Positions 6,812 through 12,280 of a stretch of DNA of 12,280 nt are shown here, one piece after another. The translations under genes and the position numbers were made by a program. Position 1 is the stretch's first letter. Each line of letters begins with the position of its first letter. The notes below the pieces were generated by a model, which did not search any database, was not told the DNA's origin, and worked only from the letters and a program-made list of their open reading frames with translations. The stretch comes from JBDRGC01 sp043818215 (lineage in GTDB: Bacteria > Chloroflexota > Anaerolineae > Anaerolineales > UBA11858), in assembly GCA_043818215.1 (NCBI GenBank), contig JBDRGC010000314.1:1-12280 (forward strand), in the 5' to 3' direction.

Positions 6812-8515
6812 ATGAAGAAAACACTTCTGCCCATTGCTCTTTGGTTAGCCCCGTTAGCATTTCTAGGGCTATTCTATTTTTACCCCCTGGCGAGCATTTT
6901 TGGCCTTAGCCTGGCGCGCAGCGAGGCCGGGGCATTGGCGCCTTTTGCGGAGGCCATTGCTTCTCCCTCGGTGCGGGGCGTGCTGGGATTCACAATCTGG
7001 CAGGCGACCCTCTCCACCCTGCTGACTCTGCTGGTCGGGCTGCCGGGCGCATACCTGCTGGCCCGATTCGACTTTCGGGGCAAATCGTTGTTGCGGGCGC
7101 TGACCGGCGTTCCATTCGTGATGCCCACTTTGGTGGTCGCGGCGGGCTTCAACGCCTTGCTGGGGCCGAAAGGCTGGGTCAACGCGGCGGCAATGGCAGT
7201 CTTTGATCTCTCCGCTCCGCCCATCCAATTCATCAATACCCTGACCGCCATTTTAGCCGCCCACGTTTTCTACAACACCACCATCGTGCTACGCATGGTG
7301 GGCGATTTCTGGTCTCACCTCGACCCGCGGCTGGGGCAGGCTGCCCAAACCCTGGGAGCCAACCGCTGGCAGGTTTTGAGCAAAGTGACCCTGCCGCTGC
7401 TCATGCCAGCCATCGCGGCCGCGGCCCTGCTGGTTTTCATCTTCGATTTCACATCCTTTGGGGTAGTACTGATTCTCGGCGGCCCGCGCTTCGCCACCCT
7501 GGAGGTCGAAATTTATTACCAGACCATCAGCCTGTTCAACCTGCCCCTGGCTGCTGTGCTTTCGATGCTGCAACTGGGCTGCACTCTGGCGCTCACAGTG
7601 GTCTACACCCGGCTGGCCTCCCGTCTCTCCCGGCCACTGACCCTGCGCTCCCGCCGGCACACTCAAAAACGGTTGACGACCTGGCGTACTCGCGTGTTTG
7701 CCGGATTGATGATTGGCTTGCTGCTGATTTTGCTGACCACCCCCCTGCTGGCCCTGGCAACCCGTTCGGTGACTTCCCTGGAAACCCGACGCGACCGTGA
7801 GGGGGAGGTGACCCAAGGGCTGACTCTCGACTTCTACCGTGAGCTGACCGTCAACCGCCAGGCGTCCCTGTTCTATGTGCCTCCCATCACCGCCATCGGG
7901 ATTTCACTCAGCTATGCCGCCGCGACGGTGGTGCTGGCCCTGCTCTTAGGGATGCCCGCGGCCTGGGCATTGGCCCGGGACCGCGAATCCCGCCTGAACC
8001 GGATTCTCGACCCGCTGCTGATGCTCCCCCTGGGGACTTCGGCGGTCACCCTGGGGTTGGGATTCATCGTCGCATTGGCGCATCCCCCCCTGAATTTGCG
8101 GACGTCGCCCCTGCTGGTTCCCATCGCCCACACGCTGGTGGCCTTCCCCTTCGTGGTGCGCAGCCTGACCCCGGCTTTGCAGAGCATCCAACCCCGCTTG
8201 CGGCAGGCGGCCGCGGTGCTGGGGGCCTCGCCCCGTCAAGTCATGCTCCACATCGACTTCCCGCTGGTCGGCCGCGCCCTGCTGGTAGCCGCGACCTTTG
8301 CTTTCACCATTTCCATCGGCGAGTTCGGCGCCACTTCGCTCATCTCCCGGCCCGAGTATCCCACCGTGCCCGTGGTGATCTATCGTTTTCTCTCGCGTCC
8401 CGGTGGGTTGAATTACGGGCAGGCATTGGCCCTGAGCACAATTCTGATGGGTGTGGCCGTGGGCGGGATGCTGGCGATAGAGCGATTCAGGGTGGCGGAT
8501 GTGGGGGAATTCTAG
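6812..8515 (+). CDS. thiP: Thiamine ABC transporter permease, two fused halves
   Basis: A 567-residue inner-membrane permease made of two BPD_transp_1 domains in one chain, like E. coli ThiP (about 536 residues). Each half carries the cytoplasmic EAA-type coupling loop that docks on the ATPase: AAQTLGANRWQVLSKVTLP near 177-195 and AAAVLGASPRQVMLHIDFP near 466-484. About twelve hydrophobic helices are visible, with a charged linker between halves (about 325-345). Start ATG 6812 gives a typical Lys-Lys plus hydrophobic-helix beginning. No good ribosome binding site is seen because the repeat array runs almost to the start. It should form the transmembrane pore with ThiB and ThiQ. Confidence 0.92.
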   Translation: MKKTLLPIALWLAPLAFLGLFYFYPLASIFGLSLARSEAGALAPFAEAIASPSVRGVLGFTIWQATLSTLLTLLVGLPGAYLLARFDFRGKSLLRALTGVPFVMPTLVVAAGFNALLGPKGWVNAAAMAVFDLSAPPIQFINTLTAILAAHVFYNTTIVLRMVGDFWSHLDPRLGQAAQTLGANRWQVLSKVTLPLLMPAIAAAALLVFIFDFTSFGVVLILGGPRFATLEVEIYYQTISLFNLPLAAVLSMLQLGCTLALTVVYTRLASRLSRPLTLRSRRHTQKRLTTWRTRVFAGLMIGLLLILLTTPLLALATRSVTSLETRRDREGEVTQGLTLDFYRELTVNRQASLFYVPPITAIGISLSYAAATVVLALLLGMPAAWALARDRESRLNRILDPLLMLPLGTSAVTLGLGFIVALAHPPLNLRTSPLLVPIAHTLVAFPFVVRSLTPALQSIQPRLRQAAAVLGASPRQVMLHIDFPLVGRALLVAATFAFTISIGEFGATSLISRPEYPTVPVVIYRFLSRPGGLNYGQALALSTILMGVAVGGMLAIERFRVADVGEF

Positions 8516-8552
8516 AATAAAACGTGACATGGTCCCTGAAGCGCAGCGGAGT

Positions 8553-8600
8553 GTGAAACGTGAGACGTGACGCTTCACGTTTCACGTTTGACGTTTCACG
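8553..8600. repeat. GTGAAACGTGA / TCACGTTTCAC palindromic repeat
   Basis: GTGAAACGTGA (8553-8563) pairs exactly with TCACGTTTCAC (8575-8585); further CACGTTTGACGTTTCACG units follow. The family recurs inverted around 10927-10985 and, as TCACGTTTCACGTTT, inside thiB at 5366-5380. Confidence 0.85.
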
Positions 8601-8615
8601 AATATCGTATATACT
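8588..8615 (+). promoter_or_regulatory. Candidate promoter of the toxin-antitoxin pair
   Basis: TTGACG (8588-8593) and TATACT (8610-8615) are 16 bases apart. The start would be near 8622, about 35 bases before the antitoxin ATG. The -35 box lies within the CACGTTTGACG repeat, so the repeat seems to have supplied part of the promoter. Confidence 0.65.
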
Positions 8616-8656
8616 TTGAAATAGAAGACAATTACCCCAAACAAAGTGAGTTTTCA

Positions 8657-8992
8657 ATGAATGTTTTAACTCTAAACCCCAAGATAGCATCATCTCTCGA
8701 TATCATAGAAGGCCACACCCCAGACGATAAGGTTCTATCTCTGCTAGAAACCTATCTGGCCGCCCAAATCCGGGCTTGTGAACAAGAAATAAGCAAATAC
8801 GAAGTCAGACACCGTTCTACTTTCGTAGAGTTCGCGAAAGCCTGGTCACAAGACCAAATCCCGAACAAGCACAGTCACGCTATCGAGCGCGATTATATGG
8901 AGTGGGAAGGATTAGTTGCCGAGAAACACCGCTGGTTCGAACAGCTTCAGATCCTGCCCAGCCGGGACACACTGGGAACAACTGAGCGATGA
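8657..8992 (+). CDS. Putative antitoxin of a TumE-like pair
   Basis: A 111-residue, charged, probably all-helical protein. It is called an antitoxin because of its position directly upstream of a DUF6516/TumE-like gene, its four-base ATGA overlap with it, and its resemblance to the usual partner: a helix with a KYE string (about 47) followed by DYMEWEGLVAE (79-89), a pattern I associate with such partners. No DNA-binding helix-turn-helix is obvious. ATG 8657 is chosen over an upstream in-frame ATG at 8567, which lies in the repeat; AAGTGAG six bases before 8657 is a weak ribosome binding site. Base composition is visibly more AT-rich than the flanking thi genes, as expected for an acquired module. 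Confidence 0.7.
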   Translation: MNVLTLNPKIASSLDIIEGHTPDDKVLSLLETYLAAQIRACEQEISKYEVRHRSTFVEFAKAWSQDQIPNKHSHAIERDYMEWEGLVAEKHRWFEQLQILPSRDTLGTTER

Positions 8993-9324
8993 TGGCATAT
9001 AAATGGCTGGCAGCAGTTAAAGAAGCTGCGAAGCGATACTTTCCTGATAAGCCCCTCCACACACAGATAATTCGCAGAACTCGTATCAAGATTCGAATTG
9101 AGATTGGCGAAGATATTTTTGCCGATCTTTTTTATCGTGAAGAGACTGAACGAGTCGATTACACCCTGATTGTCGCCTATAAAAGATATTATGGTCTGGA
9201 CAATCTGGGCGGATGGCATGAGCATCCAATTGGCACGCCAGAATCACATATTCTGATCAATCAACCAACACCAGGGGAAGCTATCAGTCGTCTACGCAAA
9301 GCTGTTGACGAACTCAGCCGTTAA
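8989..9324 (+). CDS. TumE-like (DUF6516) putative toxin
   Basis: A 111-residue protein recognised by the DUF6516/TumE pattern: a strand-rich middle (IKIRIEIGEDIFADLFY), then GLDNLGGWHEHP at 69-80, the family's most conserved string, and a short helical tail. TumE-type proteins are described as toxins of type II toxin-antitoxin systems; the target here is unknown. His77 and His79 are candidates for a functional site, by inference only. It overlaps the antitoxin stop codon by four bases (ATGA), so translation is probably coupled. Two consecutive ATGs (8989, 8992) make the start ambiguous by one codon. It ends only nine bases before thiQ, so it is embedded in the thiamine operon. Confidence 0.75.
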   Translation: MMAYKWLAAVKEAAKRYFPDKPLHTQIIRRTRIKIRIEIGEDIFADLFYREETERVDYTLIVAYKRYYGLDNLGGWHEHPIGTPESHILINQPTPGEAISRLRKAVDELSR

Positions 9325-9333
9325 TTTGACCCC

Positions 9334-10401
9334 ATGAATGGACTAACTCTCACCAATATTTACAAAACCTTTGGTGAGACCCATGCCCTGCGCGGGGTCT
9401 CCTTCGATGTGGCCGGGGGCGAGATTGTAGCCCTGCTCGGCCCCAGCGGGTGCGGGAAATCTACTCTACTGGCGATCATTGCCGGGTTGGAACCGCCCGA
9501 TGCGGGCAGCGTGGCCTGGGACGGGGAATCGCTGCGGGGCGTGCCACCCCACCAACGGGGGTTCGGGTTGATGTTCCAGGATTACGCTCTTTTTCCCCAT
9601 AAAAACGTATCCGAGAACGTGGCTTTTGGCCTTCAGATGTCAAAAGACCTGACAGATTTTCGGAAACCTGTCAGGTCTGACAAAATACACCAGCGCGTCG
9701 CCGAGGTGCTGGAACTGGTCGGGCTTCCCGATTACGGCCCGCGGGATGTGAACACTCTCTCCGGCGGGGAGCAGCAGCGCGTCGCCCTGGCGCGTTCGCT
9801 GGCCCCCCGTCCGCGCTTGCTGATGCTCGACGAACCCCTCGGCTCGCTGGATCGCACCCTGCGGGAGCGGTTACTCATCGAGTTACGGGATATCCTGCGT
9901 CAGATGAAGCAGACGGCTTTGTACGTCACACACGACCAGGAGGAGGCCTTCGCCCTGGCCGACCGGGTGGTGGTGATGAACGCCGGGCAAGAAGCCCAAA
10001 TCGGTACGCCGCAGGAAATCTACCGGCAGCCTGCCTCGGTGTTCGTGGCGCGTTTTTTGGGGTTGAATAACCTGCTGGAAGGCGAGGTGCGGGAGACTCC
10101 CCAAGGGTGGGTGGTGGTCACTCCGATTGGGGAACTGCCTTTCGATGGAACCGCCCGCGGCCCGGTCACGGTGCTGCTGCGCCCTGACGGGATGCGAATC
10201 GGCCTCAAGAGGCAGCAACCAACCCTTGAAGGGCAGGTGGTGGAACGGTCTTTTCGGGGGAGTATATGCCGCACGCTAATCGAGATCGAAGGAAAACGGC
10301 TGACTTTTGATTTTGTGTCAGCGCAAGCAGACATCCCGGAGGTGGGGGAATCCATCAAATTGGGATTCGATCCCCAGGAAGCGATTCAGGTGTTCGGGTG
10401 A
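9334..10401 (+). CDS. thiQ: Thiamine ABC transporter ATPase, with in-frame repeat insertion
   Basis: A 355-residue ATPase that should power ThiB-ThiP uptake. All nucleotide-binding motifs are intact: Walker A GPSGCGKST at 36-44, Q-loop Gln82 in MFQDYALFPH, signature LSGGEQQR at 142-149, Walker B LLMLDEP at 162-168, H-loop His200. The C-terminal 120 or so residues form a TOBE-type regulatory domain, so it is longer than E. coli ThiQ (about 232) and resembles PotA/CysA/FbpC ATPases; the thiamine role rests on context. Residues about 104-115 are encoded by a perfect-ended hairpin, adding roughly eight residues relative to PotA between the Q-loop and signature. No clear ribosome binding site precedes ATG 9334. 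It overlaps the next gene by four bases. Confidence 0.88.
   Translation: MNGLTLTNIYKTFGETHALRGVSFDVAGGEIVALLGPSGCGKSTLLAIIAGLEPPDAGSVAWDGESLRGVPPHQRGFGLMFQDYALFPHKNVSENVAFGLQMSKDLTDFRKPVRSDKIHQRVAEVLELVGLPDYGPRDVNTLSGGEQQRVALARSLAPRPRLLMLDEPLGSLDRTLRERLLIELRDILRQMKQTALYVTHDQEEAFALADRVVVMNAGQEAQIGTPQEIYRQPASVFVARFLGLNNLLEGEVRETPQGWVVVTPIGELPFDGTARGPVTVLLRPDGMRIGLKRQQPTLEGQVVERSFRGSICRTLIEIEGKRLTFDFVSAQADIPEVGESIKLGFDPQEAIQVFG
9645..9678. repeat. Palindromic element in frame inside thiQ
   Basis: AGACCTGACAG (9645-9655) pairs exactly with CTGTCAGGTCT (9668-9678); one mismatch, three more pairs and a TCGG loop complete the hairpin. It encodes about residues 104-115 without breaking the frame. 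AGACCTGACAGG-type palindromes occur as interspersed repeats in other bacterial genomes, from general knowledge. Confidence 0.85.
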
Positions 10402-10874
10402 AAGTCACTGTCATCAAGCGCAATCCGAAAGGGCAGGAAACCTGGCGATACCGCGGCGAGGTGCTTGAGCGCGGAGAGAATTATCTGATTTTGGAGGCGT
10501 TCTTCGACCGCGATGGTTTAGCTTTCCACGGAATGCAGCTACGCAGAGGCGACCGCTTCGTGGAGACTTACTATACCGACCGTTGGTACAATATCTTCGA
10601 GATTCACGCTCGGGATGACGGTCAACTGAAAGGGTGGTACTGCAATGTGGCGACTCCCGCGGTTATCGAGGGGGATAGTGTTTCATACCGTGACCTGGCC
10701 CTGGATTTGCTGGTGTTCCCCGATGGGCGTCAAATTGTGTTGGATGAAGATGAATTCGCGGCGTTGTCACTTTCCCCCAAGATGCGCGCTCAAGCACAGA
10801 CCGCGCTGAGAAATTTGCAGGCTACATTTGATGCCGGGGCGCCATCAGATGTAGCCCCGGCAAAATTCGAGTAA
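10398..10874 (+). CDS. DUF402 domain protein
   Basis: A 158-residue protein starting with GTG at 10398, overlapping the thiQ stop by four bases (GTGA), so it is probably translated with thiQ. The sequence follows the DUF402 pattern: a beta-rich N-terminal part (GEVLERGENYLILEAFF), YTDRWYNIFEI at about 55-65, GWYCNVATP at about 74-82, then DLALDLLVFPDG and an acidic LDEDEF string. Characterised relatives include nucleoside tri-/diphosphate phosphatases (NtdP) and the RNA-linked FAU-1 fold; the activity here is unknown. A link to thiamine or TPP phosphate hydrolysis is only a guess from operon position. The last 18 or so residues coincide with two overlapping hairpins. Confidence 0.8.
   Translation: MKVTVIKRNPKGQETWRYRGEVLERGENYLILEAFFDRDGLAFHGMQLRRGDRFVETYYTDRWYNIFEIHARDDGQLKGWYCNVATPAVIEGDSVSYRDLALDLLVFPDGRQIVLDEDEFAALSLSPKMRAQAQTALRNLQATFDAGAPSDVAPAKFE
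10821..10862. repeat. Two mutually exclusive hairpins at the DUF402 gene end
   Basis: Hairpin 1: GCTACATTTGATG (10821-10833) pairs with CATCAGATGTAGC (10843-10855), one G-U pair, nine-base loop. Hairpin 2: TGCCGGGGC (10832-10840) pairs with GCCCCGGCA (10854-10862). They share bases and cannot form together. No T-tract follows. Confidence 0.7.
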
Positions 10875-10926
10875 TGGCAATAGCGCCTAAGTCACCCGGG
10901 AACGGCAGATGCGCTGTTATGCGTGA

Positions 10927-10985
10927 TCGTGAAACGTGATGCGTGAAGTCTTCGATATAAACTGTCACGTTTTCTCGTTTCACGA
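10927..10985. repeat. Second copy of the CGTTTCACG palindromic family
   Basis: TCGTGAAACG (10927-10936) is the inverse of CGTTTCACGA (10976-10985), and ACGTGA (10934-10939) faces TCACGT (10965-10970). Related to 8553-8600. It lies after the last gene of the thiamine operon, before a minus-strand gene. Confidence 0.75.
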
Positions 10986-11021
10986 GGTGTAAGCACTCAG
11001 TCGACTTTTGTGGTACTGCGA

Positions 11022-11243
11022 TTAAAGTATGAACGCCAGGTTCGAGATTTGGGCTGCGAGGCCAAACAGATTATCACCGTTGTTATAAAGATACCAGGCT
11101 CCCGCAGCACTAACTGCACAACAGCAGCACAATACAATTGCTACAACGACAATGATCACGGTTTTGTTGTCTTTTTTCTCGCCTGGAGCTTTATACTCAT
11201 CGGGGGTAACGGTTTCACCAAAATCACCATAGTCTTCAGTCAT
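11022..11243 (-). CDS. Small membrane protein with a CCCC helix
   Basis: A 73-residue protein: an acidic N-terminal tail (1-26), a Lys-Lys/Asn-Lys boundary, one hydrophobic helix (about 28-52) containing four consecutive cysteines at 39-42, then WYLYNNGDNLFGL and a hydrophobic tail. AGGAG (11251-11255, minus strand) lies seven bases before the ATG, which supports it as real. I do not recognise a named family, although Cys-rich single-helix proteins of this shape seem common in Anaerolineae. The protease anchor at 459 carries a similar Cys-rich helix. It lies about 70 bases downstream of the DUF4190-like gene on the same strand and may share its transcript. Confidence 0.7.
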   Translation of the reverse strand: MTEDYGDFGETVTPDEYKAPGEKKDNKTVIIVVVAIVLCCCCAVSAAGAWYLYNNGDNLFGLAAQISNLAFIL

Positions 11244-11315
11244 TTTACTTCTCCTCTCGAAAATAATTGATTAGGACTTACGCGGTTCAAGGTGTTTTGC
11301 ACCTGACTCACAGAA

Positions 11316-11678
11316 TTATAGCACGGCAAACACAAATGGCAATAATGTGCCCATTTCCTGTGCGGCTATGCCAAACATTCCCAAAGAAAGCAGAATAATG
11401 ATACCGCCGATACAGAATCCAATTACTCCTATGGCAACGCCGATCCAGCCCATGATTATGCCAGCTGTAGCCAGTCCCTCACCGCCGAGCGTGCCCGCGC
11501 TCGCATTGATTTCTTTCTTTGCCATCGAGCCGGTGATCAGGGCAATTACGCTTCCAATAAAGGGAAAAAGCGTCAAGCCCAAAATACCGGCCACAAGACT
11601 GATCATTGCTGTCGTAGAGTTGGGAACAACTGATGGTGTCCTTGAATGGGGTTCAGAAAAACTTGGATAGTCAGACAT
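11316..11678 (-). CDS. DUF4190-like membrane protein
   Basis: A 120-residue protein with a polar Ser/Pro-rich N-terminal tail (1-20) and a DUF4190 pattern: NSTTAMISLVAGILGLTLFPFIGSV opening the first helix, ALITGSMAKKEI between helices, then GEGLATAGIIMGWIGVAIGV in the second helix. A third hydrophobic stretch (about 85-115) follows. AGGAG (11685-11689, minus strand) is six bases before the ATG. The family is made of small envelope proteins without a defined activity. Confidence 0.8.
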   Translation of the reverse strand: MSDYPSFSEPHSRTPSVVPNSTTAMISLVAGILGLTLFPFIGSVIALITGSMAKKEINASAGTLGGEGLATAGIIMGWIGVAIGVIGFCIGGIIILLSLGMFGIAAQEMGTLLPFVFAVL

Positions 11679-11897
11679 TTTACTCTCCTGGGACTACTGA
11701 AATGTGAAGCGAGTGGCGAGTGGCGAAGTAAGTGTACCAATTTTTTTGGGCTTGGGTAACGGGTTATGAGTAACGATTGTGTAACCGGTTTGGCGTTTTT
11801 GCTCCGACTGCTGCTCAATCATAACCAAACTTGGCAAATCCCGCCGCTTATCACTTTGGCGGAGCCACATCCGGTTCACACGGAGTTAGCTAGCACA
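11679..11897. other. Short intergenic region
   Basis: No gene supported. It contains GCGAGTGGCGAGTGGCGA (tandem) and GGGTAACGGGTTATGAGTAAC, related in inverted orientation to the thiN leader repeat. Open frames on both strands here have no recognisable motifs. Confidence 0.5.
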
Positions 11898-12263
11898 CTA
11901 TTTCGCGAGGACATCATCCAAAAAACGAGAAATTCTGTCGCGATTAGCGGTTAGATTTGAGTATTGCTTGTCGCTAACATCACTATACCTTGCCAGCACC
12001 TTCCGATTTATTTCTTCCTGATTTTCAAATATGCTAAGTGAACGAAAATCTAAACCCCACCTCTCAAATTGAAGTAATGTTATTGTGGCATCTCTAGTTT
12101 TCGTGTCGGTGGGTAGAGCAAAAAGCATGAGAGCTGGTTTCATGTCATTTAATCTACAATCAACCGAGTAGCTTCCCTCTGGATCATATTGGGGGTGATG
12201 CCAATCAAATTTTCTTCTTTCTTCGGGAACTTGTTTTTCAATAAAAACTCTAAAATCTTCCAT
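11898..12263 (-). CDS. Probable C-terminal part of a DUF1828/DUF1829-like protein, cut by window edge
   Basis: At least 121 residues are visible. The sequence PEGSYSVDCRLNDMKPAL, then DTKTRDATITLLQF, recalls the C-terminal halves of DUF1828/DUF1829 proteins (phage- and defence-island-associated, function unknown); this is a weak resemblance. The ATG at 12261-12263 has no ribosome binding site, and the frame stays open with no stop to the window end at 12280, so the true start may lie outside. The C-terminus is charged (ANRDRISRFLDDVLAK). The DNA is clearly more AT-rich than the thi genes. Confidence 0.55.
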   Translation of the reverse strand: MEDFRVFIEKQVPEERRKFDWHHPQYDPEGSYSVDCRLNDMKPALMLFALPTDTKTRDATITLLQFERWGLDFRSLSIFENQEEINRKVLARYSDVSDKQYSNLTANRDRISRFLDDVLAK

Positions 12264-12280
12264 GAATGTGGATTTTACTC

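Overview
The window looks like a piece of a Chloroflexota genome, most likely of the Anaerolineae type, though this rests on gene style and not on any marker gene. The clues are a Cys-rich membrane anchor on a large secreted metalloprotease, small DUF4190-like and CCCC-helix membrane proteins, G+C-rich coding sequence, and gene gaps packed with short degenerate tandem and palindromic repeats. No rRNA, tRNA, CRISPR array or transposase is visible.

Layout: (1) 1-407 has no convincing gene but holds a 34-bp direct repeat with an inverted copy between. (2) 459-2516 (+) is a membrane-anchored HEXXH metalloprotease with an immune-inhibitor-A-like C-terminal domain, convergent with a small YtxH-like protein (2617-2832, -). 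(3) 3188-3736 (+) is an unrecognised four-helix membrane protein. (4) 4150-10874 (+) is a thiamine module: a consensus promoter, a TPP riboswitch, an intrinsic terminator, thiamine pyrophosphokinase (thiN), the thiamine-binding lipoprotein (thiB), the two-domain permease (thiP), the ATPase (thiQ) and a DUF402 protein. A TumE-like (DUF6516) toxin-antitoxin pair with its own promoter sits between thiP and thiQ. (5) 11022-11678 (-) holds two small membrane proteins, and the right edge carries part of a gene that may be DUF1828/DUF1829-like.

How it works together: TPP binding to the leader RNA should favour the terminator before thiN and lower expression of the operon. ThiB captures thiamine outside the cell, ThiP carries it across the membrane using ATP hydrolysed by ThiQ, and ThiN phosphorylates it to TPP, which closes the feedback loop.

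The most unusual aspect is how far repeats have entered this operon. Large inverted repeat arrays fill the thiN-thiB and thiB-thiP gaps. A 15-base repeat encodes part of the ThiB signal peptide, and another copy supplies the -35 box of the toxin-antitoxin promoter. A 34-base perfect-ended hairpin is inserted in frame inside thiQ. No wholly new enzyme system is evident; the best leads are the toxin-antitoxin pair lodged in a thiamine operon and the repeats that became protein or promoter sequence.
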